NCBI GenBank assembly: GCA_034336665.1
Contig: CM067572.1
Coordinates: 675,786-739,785 of the forward strand
From: Luscinia megarhynchos
Taxonomy: Eukaryota > Chordata > Aves > Passeriformes > Turdidae
Direction of reading: 5' to 3'
Length of the DNA stretch: 64,000 bases
Shown here: in pieces, positions 35,201 to 45,300 of the stretch
Layout: the number at the start of each line of letters is the position of its first letter
How positions within the stretch are numbered: the stretch's first letter is position 1
Translations under genes and position numbers: made by a program
The notes under the pieces: model-generated
Seen by the model: the letters and a program-made list of their open reading frames with translations, nothing else
Database searches by the model: none
Told to the model about the DNA's origin: nothing

Positions 35201-37864
35201 CTATGGCAAATAGAGGAGCTGTAGGAAGGAGCTCACTAATCACCCACTGAGCCTGCAAAAGCAAACATATCAGAATACTCCATTTCTACTGCATACAGGG
35301 GTTACCAGCCTAAGAATTAACATCAATTAATAACAACACCTACTGTCACTGGCCTTATCCTGTGACTGGGAAACTAATGGCACTGAGGGCCAGCAGTGCA
35401 GCCATCAAGTTTGTGGCTAAAGCTAAAAAAGCTTAATTGCCATTATATTCAATTCTAAACTGGCTAATTGTTCAACAAAGGGCACAATTTTATACACAGA
35501 AGAAAGCATAAGAATTTGAGTCACCAGGAACCTTCTAGGAGTTTAACTGGCAGAAAAAGAAGGCCTATAGATTATGAAATGTATGTAGCAGCCATGTATT
35601 CCCATGACATTCCCAGTTACATTCCCATGGGGAGGCTGTGCTGGGCCCCCTAACACAACCAGTGAGGCCCTGGAACTGTCTGGAAAGAAACCAGGGTCAG
35701 AACCTGGGAGGTTTCTGCCCTTCCTGAAGGCCACCAAGGATTGCTGCCAGCACAGGGCACAGCTGCTCTCCCCTGTTCTGGAGCACACAGCACAGTCTCT
35801 TTGAACACACACTCACCTCTCTCATCTTGTACGAGGGCAGCTTCTCTCGGAATCTCTGGGGAAAAAGAAGATGGTTTCTCTTTAAACACCTTTTCAGCAC
35901 TGAAGCAATGGAATAGATTTCACCTCTAATCTGGCCTAAACTGAAAAATAATGCCAAACTGCTCAGCAACACTTGTGTAAACACAAGCCCATTGGAAATC
36001 ACTTTAATGCCATGTGTGGTTTCAGTTTAGGTCAATCTAGAAAAATGATTTCAGCCCCACAATTCAGTAGGTACTGGTAAATCCAGGTGCAAGAGCAGAG
36101 CTGGTATGGCAGAGAGAACTGCTGCTCAGGGTAAGACAATTTTCTTTATGTGGCTGTTCAAAACAAAACCTTTGTTTTCCAGAGGCTATTCCTTCAGAGC
36201 CCAGTGTCGTGCTTTCAGTTTCAGACATAACTGCAGAGATGCAATCCATGAAAAAGAGAAACCCACTCAAATTTCAGATTCTAACTGTTTCTGAAATTTG
36301 TAATTTCATTTTAATCCCTGTTCTATCAATAGGTATGAATGTTATGAATTCTAAAGATAATTTTTAGCAAAAGTAATATCATTACAACTTTCTAGTAAAT
36401 TCTAGATATTATATTTGCAGGTTAGCTTAATTTAAAAAAAAATCCAATGAAAAGTTTTCAACTCAACACAGGGAAAAGTACCTGCATTTCAATATATCTG
36501 GGATCAGATCTCTTCTTCATTAAGTCTTCTTTAAGTTGTTCATCTAAATCAGCATCCTGCTCGGTTTTTTCACAGAGATATTCCACATCCAAATCCAGGG
36601 ATGTTTTTTCCCAGGTTGGTATCTGTCTTACAGGAGCTTTTTCAGCATCTGGTTTCGCTTTGGGAGGCTGCTCTGGAGCAGAGCTGGAATCACAGAACAA
36701 GAACTTCAGACTCCCCACATGCAGAGTGCAGGTAATTACATCCAGCAGTTAATGAACCAACAGTCCATGGGAACAGAGAACCATGGAATGGTTTGGGCTG
36801 GAAGGACCTTAAATCCCACCCAGTGCCCCCCTGCCATGGCAGGGACACTTCCACTGTCCCAGCCTGGCCCTGGACACTGCCAGGGATCCAGGGGCAGCCA
36901 CAGCTGCTCTGGGTCTGTCACTACAGAAAGTCATTAAAACATCATCAGAAAATTGCCACTCGATCCACTGCCCCATAACTGGATCCCTCATTTCAGCACC
37001 CCAGCCTATTCCAGCTATTCCTGAAAATCATTAATGAGTCCAGAACAGACCCTGCCTCAGACACTGTGAAAATGTTCCCAAACTGCAGAACAACTGAAAA
37101 CAGAAGCCAAAAGCCACCTCTGGAAGACTAATTCCAGAGGCCAAAGGGAGCTGAAAAATCCCATTTATCTATCGTAGCAGGCCTTGCAATGAGTTTTAAG
37201 TTTTATGAGTTTAAGTAGAAATTTAACCCCAAACTCAGCAATAATGAAAGTTTTATAGCAGTGACTACAACCACATCAGTGTGACAATACACGTGGAAAA
37301 ACTGGAGGATGTTTGTTGAGCAATACGCTCAATAAAGGTAAATAGGTTCTGACACATCTTTCTGTCAGCTTATGGAAAGCTTGTGCAATTCAAAACAAAC
37401 AAAAGAGCCGGTAACTACATCTCTTTACCCTTCTTCATCCCCGGACCACCAGGACATGGCTTCCTGCTCTTTGTCGTTTTTGGTCTGGACAGCGTTCAGC
37501 AGCTGCACGATTTGCTCTTCCCTGCGCTCGTCCATGCGCACCACAGCTCTCTAGGGCAGAAAGCAGAGCTCCATCGTGAGTGCCCGCAGCCGGCGCAGCA
37601 CCGCCCGCCGCTCACCCGCCCGCTCGGCACGGACACGCACCCGGCCCGCGCCCTCACCTGCTGCCGGTCCGCGTCCCGGCTCCTCTGGCTCTGCTTGCGG
37701 GCGTACCACAGCCCGATATCGCGGCCCTTCAGGTGCCCGGGGTGCCGTCCCCGCCCGCCGGGCCCGCCCGCCGAGGAGGTGGCGGCGGCGGAGGCAGAGC
37801 CGCCATCGCCGCCCCGGCCCCGGCCGCGCCCGCGGCCCCAGCCCCGGCGCTGCTCGTAGCTCAT
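23020..37864 (-). CDS. DHX36: DHX36 (RHAU/G4R1), complete, 25 exons
   Basis: DEAH-box helicase that unwinds RNA and DNA G-quadruplexes and acts in mRNA turnover, stress granules and RNA sensing. 25 exons with matching phases total 2955 bases: 984 codons plus TGA, against 1008 in human. Visible elements: Gly/Arg-rich N-terminus; RHAU-specific motif [18 protein letters not shown] at about 41-58, which stacks on a G-quartet; Walker A GETGCGKT at 206-213; DEIH box 310-313; SAT 342-344; ATNIAET about 526-532; QRKGRAGR 574-581; then winged-helix/ratchet and OB-fold regions to residue 984. It starts at ATG 37864 inside a CpG-rich promoter and lies tail-to-tail with ARHGEF26. All introns are GT-AG except intron 9, which is GC-AG. 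Introns hold one CR1 fragment and one minisatellite. The N-terminal Gly tract is shorter than in human. Confidence 0.98.
23767..23919 (-). CDS. DHX36: DHX36 exon 24
   Basis: 51 codons, [20 protein letters not shown] through [11 protein letters not shown], ending the OB fold. Acceptor GTGCAG, donor GTGACT. Confidence 0.96.
24495..24615 (-). CDS. DHX36: DHX36 exon 23 (OB fold)
   Basis: 40 codons, [20 protein letters not shown] then [22 protein letters not shown]-fold strands that contact nucleic acid. The acceptor is a weaker CTGAAG; the donor is GTGAGT. Confidence 0.95.
24962..25052 (-). CDS. DHX36: DHX36 exon 22
   Basis: Encodes [20 protein letters not shown] then RPSFSKKRK, the entry to the OB-fold domain. 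Acceptor CTGCAG, donor GTGAGG. Confidence 0.95.
25138..25237 (-). CDS. DHX36: DHX36 exon 21
   Basis: Encodes [20 protein letters not shown] then [13 protein letters not shown]. Acceptor TCCTAG, donor GTAACT. Confidence 0.95.
25338..25421 (-). CDS. DHX36: DHX36 exon 20
   Basis: 28 codons, [20 protein letters not shown] then FLSSNTMQ. Acceptor TCCTAG, donor GTGAGA. Confidence 0.95.
26021..26107 (-). CDS. DHX36: DHX36 exon 19
   Basis: 29 codons, [20 protein letters not shown] then HLTVVNAFT. Acceptor TTTTAG, donor GTAAGT. Confidence 0.96.
26368..26541 (-). CDS. DHX36: DHX36 exon 18 (HA2)
   Basis: 58 codons, [20 protein letters not shown] through [10 protein letters not shown], the most conserved ratchet segment. 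Acceptor CTGCAG, donor GTAAAG, phase 0 at both ends. Confidence 0.97.
27078..27176 (-). CDS. DHX36: DHX36 exon 17
   Basis: 33 codons, [20 protein letters not shown] through HLMEL, in the winged-helix/ratchet (HA2) region. Acceptor TTTCAG, donor GTAAAG. Confidence 0.96.
27811..27928 (-). CDS. DHX36: DHX36 exon 16
   Basis: Encodes [20 protein letters not shown] then [19 protein letters not shown], entering the winged-helix region. Acceptor TTGCAG, donor GTGAAT. Confidence 0.97.
28412..28555 (-). CDS. DHX36: DHX36 exon 15 (motif VI)
   Basis: Encodes [20 protein letters not shown] through [20 protein letters not shown] is motif VI with its arginine finger. Acceptor CAACAG, donor GTGGGA. Confidence 0.97.
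29056..29120 (-). CDS. DHX36: DHX36 exon 14 (motif V)
   Basis: Encodes [20 protein letters not shown] then T; ATNIAET is motif V. Acceptor TTACAG, donor GTGAGT. Confidence 0.96.
29221..29276 (-). CDS. DHX36: DHX36 exon 13
   Basis: Short exon, [19 protein letters not shown], the PLHS segment of the second RecA domain. Acceptor CTTTCAG, donor GTATGC. Confidence 0.95.
30087..30174 (-). CDS. DHX36: DHX36 exon 12 (motif IV)
   Basis: Encodes [20 protein letters not shown] then LMSQVMFKS, including the LVFLPGW motif IV. Acceptor CTGTAG, donor GTAAAC. Confidence 0.96.
30460..30562 (-). CDS. DHX36: DHX36 exon 11
   Basis: Encodes [20 protein letters not shown] then [14 protein letters not shown], the start of the second RecA domain. 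Acceptor CTGCAG, donor GTACAG, ends in phase 0. Confidence 0.96.
31074..31214 (-). CDS. DHX36: DHX36 exon 10
   Basis: Encodes [20 protein letters not shown] then [20 protein letters not shown], the charged linker between the RecA domains. Acceptor GTGCAG, donor GTTGGG. Confidence 0.95.
31671..31752 (-). CDS. DHX36: DHX36 exon 9 (GC donor)
   Basis: Encodes [20 protein letters not shown] then DVIEKL. The downstream intron starts GCAAGT after TTGAG, the consensus form of a GC-AG intron. The frame joins correctly to exon 10 only with this donor. Confidence 0.94.
32303..32469 (-). CDS. DHX36: DHX36 exon 8 (DEIH box, SAT motif)
   Basis: Contains [17 protein letters not shown] (motif II, ATP hydrolysis) and [17 protein letters not shown] (motif III). 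Acceptor TTTTAG, donor GTAGGT. A second GTGAAA five bases on is a weaker alternative that would break the frame. Confidence 0.97.
32600..32674 (-). CDS. DHX36: DHX36 exon 7
   Basis: Encodes [20 protein letters not shown] then LQSD. It contains the CTTGI motif Ib of DEAH helicases. Acceptor TTTCAG, donor GTAAGA. Confidence 0.96.
   Translation of the reverse strand, partial: SVAKETRFNSVLYHGNCPAVAPVR
33529..33608 (-). CDS. DHX36: DHX36 exon 6
   Basis: Residues 248-274, [20 protein letters not shown] then YQIRLQ, in the first RecA domain. Acceptor CCTCAG, donor GTGAGC. Confidence 0.96.
34000..34470. repeat. Minisatellite beside DHX36 exon 5 donor
   Basis: Units of about 32-48 bases, GCAGTGCCCATGAGCAGTGT then CACTGAGGGACA, with variants. 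The units nearest exon 5 become CG-rich (CACCGAGGTGTCCCC). Confidence 0.92.
34507..34677 (-). CDS. DHX36: DHX36 exon 5 (Walker A)
   Basis: 57 codons with [19 protein letters not shown] (motif I, ATP binding) and [11 protein letters not shown] (motif Ia). Acceptor CTGCAG, donor GTGAGC. A minisatellite starts within about 40 bases of this donor. Confidence 0.97.
35817..35855 (-). CDS. DHX36: DHX36 exon 4 (39-base exon)
   Basis: Thirteen codons, [13 protein letters not shown], phase 0 at both ends. Acceptor CCCCAG, donor GTGAGT. The segment is conserved just before the first RecA domain. Confidence 0.95.
36482..36683 (-). CDS. DHX36: DHX36 exon 3
   Basis: Residues about 110-177: a Pro/Lys-rich linker, then [20 protein letters not shown], leading into the helicase core. 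It is less conserved than its neighbours. Acceptor TTCCAG, donor GTACTT, ends in phase 0. Confidence 0.94.
36780..36925 (-). mobile_element. CR1 LINE 3'-end fragment in a DHX36 intron
   Basis: ATGGAATGGTTTGGGCTGGA, then AGGGACACTTCCACTGTCCC and GGGGCAGCCACAGCTGCTCT, is the typical antisense 3' end of avian CR1. 5'-truncated, non-coding, inserted antisense to the + strand. Confidence 0.9.
37429..37550 (-). CDS. DHX36: DHX36 exon 2
   Basis: Residues 70-110, [20 protein letters not shown] then [20 protein letters not shown]. Acceptor CCCTAG, donor GTAAAG, ends in phase 2. Confidence 0.94.
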
Positions 37865-38070
37865 GGCCGCGGCTGCGGGCGCGGAGCAGCCGCCTCAGCC
37901 CGGCACAGCCCGGCCCGGCGCGGCTCAATCGGCGCGGCGCGGCCCCGCCTCATCCGCCGGCACCGCCCGCCTCATCCGCCTCATCCGCCGCCGCGCTTCC
38001 GCCCGCCGCGCCGGCCCGTTCCCTCATCGCGCATCGCCCGCCCGCGGCCCGTCCGCACAGTGACCCGGGG
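37480..38070 (-). promoter_or_regulatory. DHX36: DHX36 CpG-rich promoter and 5' region
   Basis: Very high density of CG dinucleotides across exon 1 and about 200 bases upstream of the ATG, typical of a housekeeping CpG-island promoter. No TATA box is seen. The transcription start cannot be placed from sequence alone. Confidence 0.75.
37658..37864 (-). CDS. DHX36: DHX36 exon 1 (start, RHAU-specific motif)
   Basis: Codons 1-69. The ATG at 37864-37862 opens [19 protein letters not shown], an RGR-type nucleic-acid-binding tail. The RHAU-specific motif [18 protein letters not shown] follows. Donor GTGAGG, phase 0. Very GC- and CpG-rich. Confidence 0.96.
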
Positions 38071-38270
38071 CCGCGGGTTCGAGTCCTCGCACCGACCCAC
38101 CCCTCAGAGCCCGGGTTCGAGTCCTCGCACAGACCCACCCCTCAGAGCCCGGGTTCTGTCCTCGCATCGACCCATCCCGCAATGCCCGGGTTCTGTCCTC
38201 GCATCGACCCATCCCGTAGAGCCCTCAGAGTCCTCACAGTGACCCGCAGGACGCGGGTTCGATCCCCGAC
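38070..38270. repeat. Short tandem repeat with B-box-like motifs upstream of DHX36
   Basis: Roughly 50-base imperfect units. GGTTCGAGTCC occurs at 38076-38086 and 38114-38124, and GGTTCGATCCC at 38256-38266. All three fit the TFIIIC B-box consensus GGTTCGANNCC; two further copies are degenerate. No A box or tRNA fold accompanies them. Confidence 0.7.
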
Positions 38271-38551
38271 AGGCCGCCTTGTTGCGGGATGGGGAATTTC
38301 TATAGTTTTCTTAATGTCTGATCTTCGTATACTTTCAGGCTAGGCAACTAGAAGAGAGATTTAATCCGTAAACACAAAGAGATGTCCAGGTGCTAGAAAA
38401 GTCTTTCTGGTATTATGTCGATTTAGGTGTTGACAAGGACTGCGAGTGAATGAAAACCGCTGTCTTCACGTGTGGAGCTGCTCCCTCCTTTCCAAGGTTC
38501 CTGCAGGCACAGCGCCCAGTGCCAACAAACACCAAAGCTGGGCTTCAGCAC

Positions 38552-38557
38552 TTTATT
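38552..38557 (-). terminator. GPR149 polyadenylation signal
   Basis: TTTATT on the + strand reads AATAAA on the GPR149 strand, about 220 bases after the stop. AT-rich AATAAA-like repeats also lie just upstream, near 38586-38611. Confidence 0.6.
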
Positions 38558-38775
38558 TAGATTCCCGTTAGACACACGTGTTCCTCAAATAAATAGGTAT
38601 ATAAATAAATAACTCAAAATCCACTATGGAAAGCGGTAAAGCACTTGGGTATTTGTTATCCCCTTGAGACAGCATTACCGGTTTGAAGCGATTCACGGAG
38701 CGCCCAAATGAAATGTGTGTGTGGAGAGCGGCGGCTGCTCGCCCAGGAGCGGCGCGGGTGTGCAGGTCGAACCCT

Positions 38776-39369
38776 TCAGCCGCTGCCCTGCCGCTCCCGC
38801 TCCCGCTCCCGCTCCCGCTCCCGCTCCCTGTAGGCTGTGTTCAGCAGCTGGATCTCCTCCTGGTGCCCTGCCCCGGCCGGGAGCTGCTCCCGGCTGTTCC
38901 GCCGGTGCGCCTCCACGGTGTCGGGGATGGAGATGCTGAGCGCGCTGCCGGCGCAGTGCGAGGGGATGCGCAGCGAGTACGAGGCGCTCTCGCCCAGCTC
39001 GCAGCTCACGAACCGGTTCTCCTTGCGGGAGAAGCGCAGCGAGGGGGACCGGGCGTGCGCGGAGGACTGGCTGATGTTGCTGACGATGGACACGGTGTCC
39101 AGGTTCTCCTCGTTGTCGCAGATCTCCAGCACCTCCAGGTGAATCTTCACGCTGGTGTCAGCAAATGAGTCCCGCGGCTCCCCCGCGCTCGGCTCGTGCC
39201 CCACGCTCTTGGAGCGGTACACCTCGATCTTCTGGGCCGTGGGGGTGATTTTCTGCCCCTCGGAGCTCACCTCGTAGGTGGACAGGGAGAGGGTTTTGCC
39301 GCAGGGGGCCTGCAGGGACACGGTGCCCTGGAAGGCACACAGGGGCACGGCCAGGGCTCCGGCTGCACG
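38776..39369 (-). CDS. GPR149: GPR149 exon 4 (cytoplasmic tail, stop)
   Basis: 197 codons plus TGA, fully open. Conserved blocks include [31 protein letters not shown] [40 protein letters not shown] and [15 protein letters not shown]. The end, [11 protein letters not shown], runs into a Glu-Arg dipeptide tract that replaces the short mammalian KREEESKGS-type tail. The acceptor CTGCAG lies about 20 bases from a large CCAT array. Confidence 0.95.
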   Translation of the reverse strand, partial: RAAGALAVPLCAFQGTVSLQAPCGKTLSLSTYEVSSEGQKITPTAQKIEVYRSKSVGHEPSAGEPRDSFADTSVKIHLEVLEICDNEENLDTVSIVSNISQSSAHARSPSLRFSRKENRFVSCELGESASYSLRIPSHCAGSALSISIPDTVEAHRRNSREQLPAGAGHQEEIQLLNTAYRERERERERERERQGSG

Positions 39370-42300
39370 CTGCAGAACAAACCCAAAAATCCATCATCCA
39401 TCATCCATCCATCCATCAATCATTCATCCATCATCCATCATCCATCCATCCATCATCCATCCATCATCCATCCATCCATCCATCATCCATCCATCCATCC
39501 ATCCATCCATCCATCATCCATCCATCCATCCATCATCCATCCATCATCCATCCATCCATCCATCCATCATCCATCCATCATCCATCCATCCATCCATCAT
39601 CCATCCATCATCCATCCATCCGTCATCCATCCATCCATCCATCATCCATCCATCATCCATCCACATCCATCCATCCATCATCCATCCATCCATCCATCCA
39701 TCCATCATCCATCCATCAATCCATCCATCATCCGTCATCCATCCATCATCCATCCATCCATCCATCCATCATCCATCCATCCATCGTCATCCGTCAAATC
39801 CATCATCCATCCATCCATCCATCATCCATCCGTCAAATCCATCCATCAAATCCGTCCGTCCATCATCCGTCATCATCCATCATCCATCATCGTCCGTCAA
39901 ATCCGTCCATCCATCGTCCATCCGTCATCCGTCATCCATCCATCATCCGTCCGTCCATCCATCCGTCCGTCCGTCAAATCCATCGTCCGTCAAATCCGTC
40001 CGTCATCCATCCGTCCATCCGTCCATCCGTCCATCGATCCGTCCGTCCATCCATCGTCAAATCCATCGTCCATCCGTCAAATCCGTCCATCATCATCCGT
40101 CAGATCCGTCAAATCGTCCGTCCATCATCCATCCATCCTCATCATCCATCCATCCATCCGTCATCCATCCATCCATCCATCATCCATCCATCCATCCATC
40201 CATCATCCATCCATCCATCCGTCATCATCCATCCATCATCCATCCATCCATCCATCCATCCATCCATCATCCATCCATCCATCCATCCATCCATCCATCC
40301 ATCATCCATCCATCATCCATCCATCCATCCATCCATCCATCCATCCATCCATCCATCCATCCATCCATCCATCAATCCGTCATCCATCCGTCCGTCAAAT
40401 CCATCCATCCATCCATCCATCCATCCATCCATCCATCCATCCATCCATCCATCCATCATCCATCCATCCATCCATCCATCATCCATCCATCCATCCATCA
40501 TCCATCCATCCATCCATCCATCCATCCATCCATCATCATCCATCCATCCATCCATCCATCCATCCATCCATCATCCATCCATCCATCCATCCATCCATCC
40601 ATCATCCATCCATCCATCATCCATCCATCCATCCATCCATCCATCCATCCATCCATCCATCCATCCATCCAGCATCAACCTCTCAGGTGTTCCAGGCTGC
40701 TAACTCCACTTACTGCCTGCTCCTTGCAGAGTTTTAGACACCTGGAATTTATGATTTGAAAGAGTTGCAAAAAGTTTTTTGTGTTATTGCACACCTTAGT
40801 GTATGAAGTCCCAAGTGACTGTGACTCACTATGAAATCTACAGAATATGAAAAACAGAGTTTAAATAAAAGCTGATTCCATCAGTGCAAGGTTTTGTCCT
40901 GTTTAATCAAACCCTTTGTCTGGAGGGAGAATGAGCAATCTCCACTTGCTGGAATGAATGCTACAGGTCTGGAAAATGAGACATTTCCCAATTACTTAGT
41001 GCCTCTTTCTGAAAGTCTTCTCAATTTTCTCTTGAGAAATCAGTATTTACTGTTGAAGTGAAAAAGATCCATCAAGTCTCCTATGTCACTGCCCAGCCAC
41101 CAACCAGGGAGACACTGCATGCTGTCATTTCCCACTAGAACAGTTCCAGTGGAAATGTTGTTCAATTCCAGACACCTTTACCAGTTTCTAAAGGACAGAA
41201 TCCATTTGTTCCTGCAAACCACAATGCTGTGCTCTGGGCAGCACTGTGGATACAACTGCTGGGACTAAACCCATGGTTATGGGGCCCAAGGGAGGGATAA
41301 AACCATTTACCCTGGTATTAGGTACAGCCAGGTAACACTGATTATTACTGGAATTACTTTCAGTATAAATTACTATTAATGAGAATGGAAAGTGACCTTT
41401 ATCTTGTCCTTGATACATTATTAAATGCCCATTTTTGCTTCTCATGACACATCCATGGCAATAGATAGGAATCCACCAGCAAACCAGACTCTGCTGGTAC
41501 ATCCTGTGAAGTATTTTGCCTCCCACTCGCACGGTTCCCTGCAGTTCAGCTCTTTGCCCTCAGCTCCTGGTCCTTCCCTCACCAAAGTTCCACTGTTTGT
41601 GGAGAGGATTTCCCACCTCAGGGCATCCCCCATGCAGGCCCTGCCCACAATGCCTGGAGAATGTTCTGGCTCTTGGAATCTGGGACAGGGATTTCACCAG
41701 AGAGCTCCATGTACCAGCACAGGCATTTTTTAAAAGCAAAGACAAAAAAATCCCTGAGAAATAAATCACAAATTTGCTCCTCATGGAATGCTGATGCATT
41801 GAGCAGAGAAATCTCTGCAGAATCAGTGAAGCAAACCCCCTCATTATTTAATTTCACCTTCCAGAGTTCACAGAAGGCAGGAAGCAGCTGTGGTTGCCAT
41901 GAGGCAAAACCTTCCCCCATCCCTGTGGGCCAGGAGCAGTTCCCTGTGCTGCTCCTGCTGCTGAGCAGGGGCTGGGCTGGATTCACGGGGAGGATGCTGC
42001 CCACAGGGAGGGCTTGGGTGGATCTGAGCCACAGCAGCTGGAACAGGCTCTGACAGACAGATTTCCACCTGAAGCGGTCAGAGCAGCAGCTGGGGCTGGG
42101 TGGGACTCTGGGACACGTCCCTGCAGTGTCTGGTGGCAGACTCAGGGCAGTGTTGGTGTGTTCATGCCCTGGAGCAGGCAGCAGGGGTGCCAGCAGGGCA
42201 GCACAGACACCTGGGCTCTGCACAGGGCCAGCACCAAGGGCTCACACACCTCCTGCCATGCCTGTGCTGCTCCCACTGCCTTCCCAGACAGAAAACCAGC

Positions 42301-45300
42301 AATCCAAAACACCTCTGGGCGTTTATACTCCTAATTACTTTGGACAAACACAGCTTGAGATGAAAAGGTGTATTTTTGGAATGTTTCCAGTAAGGATCCC
42401 AGCTTTTTCTTTCCAGAGACAACGAGCTTTCTGTTTGTTTTAAAATAGAGGCTTAGTCTTCTACTTCTTTAAAAATGCAGATTAGCTGCAGTGAAATTAA
42501 TTCCTGCAATGATTTGCCTTTTCTGAGGCTGACTGCAGTCAGTGCAGAGCCAAGGGGGTATGACAGAAGGACCAGCTCACCTCAGATGGCCTGAGCCCAG
42601 CTCTTGCCATTGGCCTGCCCGGTGCAGACAGAGCTGGATGTGTGTCAGGCAGTGCCAGGAGGTGCAGCACAGCATCCAGGGCGAGGACACCTTGCAGGGA
42701 AGGGCTATGGGAGCTCTGTCCAGCCTTGCCCTCCTGGGCAAATGGCACTGTCACTGCTCCTCTGCAGCTCCAGAGAGAGCCAAGGCAGTGGGACTGCAGC
42801 AGGAGCCAGCAAGCAGCACACAGAGTGCACATGGCCCTGGGAGCTGAGTGAGAACCTGAAGGGAAATGTTACATTGGTTTTCCAGCCACAGGAACCTCTT
42901 TGGAAGTCAGGAACCAGCCCCAGCCAGCTGAGCAGGAGGAGCTGGGAGCAGTCTGTGTCAGCACAGATCCCCTCCAGCAGTGAGAACCTTCAAGGCCATT
43001 CCTAACTCAGCTTCTGTCTGTGCCTGGTGTTTAAGGGAATGTTCACAACCTTCCTGCAGCGAGGGAGGTGCTGTGTGTCTATCATGTTAAAATACTCCTG
43101 CCTGTGCTGGCTCCTCCTCAGTGAAGTCCCTGGCACAGCCTCCCCCTCTCTTGGCTGCCAGGGCACATAAATAGGTCCTGTGCAGAGTCTCTTCAATGAG
43201 TTTTCTTGAGGCAACCCACTGATGAGGTAGAGAAAAATAGTCAGCAAGCCTGGAACAAACTGCCAGCCTGGGAGATTTCTGTTGCCTGAGGGCACTGAAG
43301 CATAGACAAAATAAGGCATGACATATTTACACTCAATCTCTTTAGGAAGGGAGATACATGGGTATTTTATGAGATGTTAAAGGTATTTTTCAAAAATGCA
43401 GCCGAGCAGGAGTTAGAAATGACAAGTGCAATTTTCTCTCTCCCTCTCCATTACAGCCATGCTATCATGTATTCAATAAACCCTGCTGCCTCTTCCTCTC
43501 ATGCCACTTGTATTCCAGAGAAAACACTTTGATGGAGCAGCTCTTTACTCACAGAACAGACAATGAAGAGACAACCAGCTCCACAGTCACTGCTGTCACC
43601 CCAAGGAAGTGCCACTCTCCAAGCCCACACTTCCAGAGGAGACCAAAGGGATCCCCTGCTCAAAGAGCCCAACCAAACCCCCTGATCCCACAGCCGTGGG
43701 GATGGCTGCTCTCCCTCCTGCTGCCAGCTCTTACAGCTTCTCCTCTCAAAGAGAGCAGCTGCAGCACTGCAGTAGGAACCCTGCAGTTATGGACTGTCAG
43801 AAGCACCCCTGTATTTATGGATTCTCAAAAGAACCCCTGTATTTATGGACTCTCAGAAGAACCCCTGTATTTATGGACTCTCAGAAGAACCCCTGTATTT
43901 CTTGCAGCAGGATGTGCCAAATCAATGCCGGGGGGAGTCTCCTTCTTTAAGACAGTGGGAAATGCAGAGTGATGAGAACAGAGTGACTTTTCTTAGAGTT
44001 TGGGACTTCCAGACAGGATGAATAAAGGAGATGGCTTTCAACTTTTTAATGTGTGGCCCAAATTGATCTTTCATCCAACATAAACTGAGCAGTGCATTAA
44101 AGTTGTTTTTACAAAGCTTGCAGGGGTTTCACACTCTGCCCTTTCCCAGCTGCAAAGCAAATGTCAGCTGTGAAGCTCTGGCAGCTCCTGCTGAATGTCA
44201 GAACCAGGCAGAGCTGTGACTCCAAAGCCTGGAATTTGTACCCCATAGGAGCTTTAGTGCCTGGCACTGGGTGATGCTTGGGAAGGTGTCAGAAGTGGAT
44301 GAGTTGTGATTCTTTGTAATGCAAGGTGGGAAGAGCCTGTCCAAAGGTGCCATGCAGGGCCCCAGGGCACATGAAACACCCCCAGGCAGTCCCTGCCAGC
44401 TGCTCACAGAGCTGCTCACACCTGCTGCAGGCTGGGGCTGCAGCTGAACTGGCACCAGGGGACTGGGGGAAAGGATTTTTTTCCTTTTTTTAAACATCAC
44501 CTGGACACTCCTGCAAGGAGAGCCACAGTTATGAACCGGATAGAGTGATTTTATTAACCAAGCTGTACGTGGCACGTGAGGCCTTGGCAAGAGCTGGTAT
44601 ATTCAAACCAGGCTGAGTCATCACTTCCTTTTGCCCCCAAATTCAGGAATTCATCTCTGCACACTGCAGCAGAGTGAGCATTGATTTTTTATGAGAGGGA
44701 TGATCAGTCACATTTGAAATATCAGCCAAATTCCTACTGTGACTCAGATGATGAACTTGTGTTTATCAGATGGGGAGAGATTCCCATAACTGAGTGCAAA
44801 ACCTGATCCATGCCGTGGTGTGCACAGGCTGAGCATGAACTGATCTGGCTCTGAAGTCACCCTGCTTGGAGCAGGTTGGATTAGGTGACTTCCAGAGATC
44901 CCTTCCAGCCTGGAGCCTTCTGGAGCTCCTGTCCCACAGACTTCATGTGGGCTCTTACCCCACTCCCACCTACTGTAGTGCCCAATGGCCACTGAATCCC
45001 ACAGTGGAATTCTCTGGAAAATGTCATCTTTGGAGAGAAACTTCCTATTCATTAAGATAAAGTAACATAATTCATACTTACTTCTTACCATATACAAATC
45101 ATGCAGGTGCACACAAAATAAGAAAAACCCATTATTAAGAAGACAAGTGAGAAATTATTGCAGGATCATCACCTGCAAATAGGTCTGTGGTTACTAAACA
45201 TTATCCAATGCTGTATATGAGTTTTACTGAAAAATAGGACTAATAGAAGCATCAGTGTCAGTAAAAATCATTGCTGTTTGATAAGGAAACTTATCATGAG

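Noticed and set aside
36780..36925. Possible extra DHX36 exon
   Set aside because: The sequence matches the CR1 3' end, and the flanking exons join in frame without it.
38060..38275. Possible tRNA genes at the GGTTCGANNCC motifs
   Set aside because: No A box, acceptor stem or anticodon arm can be drawn; the T-stem pairs poorly at two of the three motifs.
39196..40759. Two overlapping open frames of about 500 codons rich in His-Pro-Ser-Ile
   Set aside because: They are translations of the CCAT tetranucleotide array. There is no non-repeat domain, and the frames lie antisense across the GPR149 exon 4 border.
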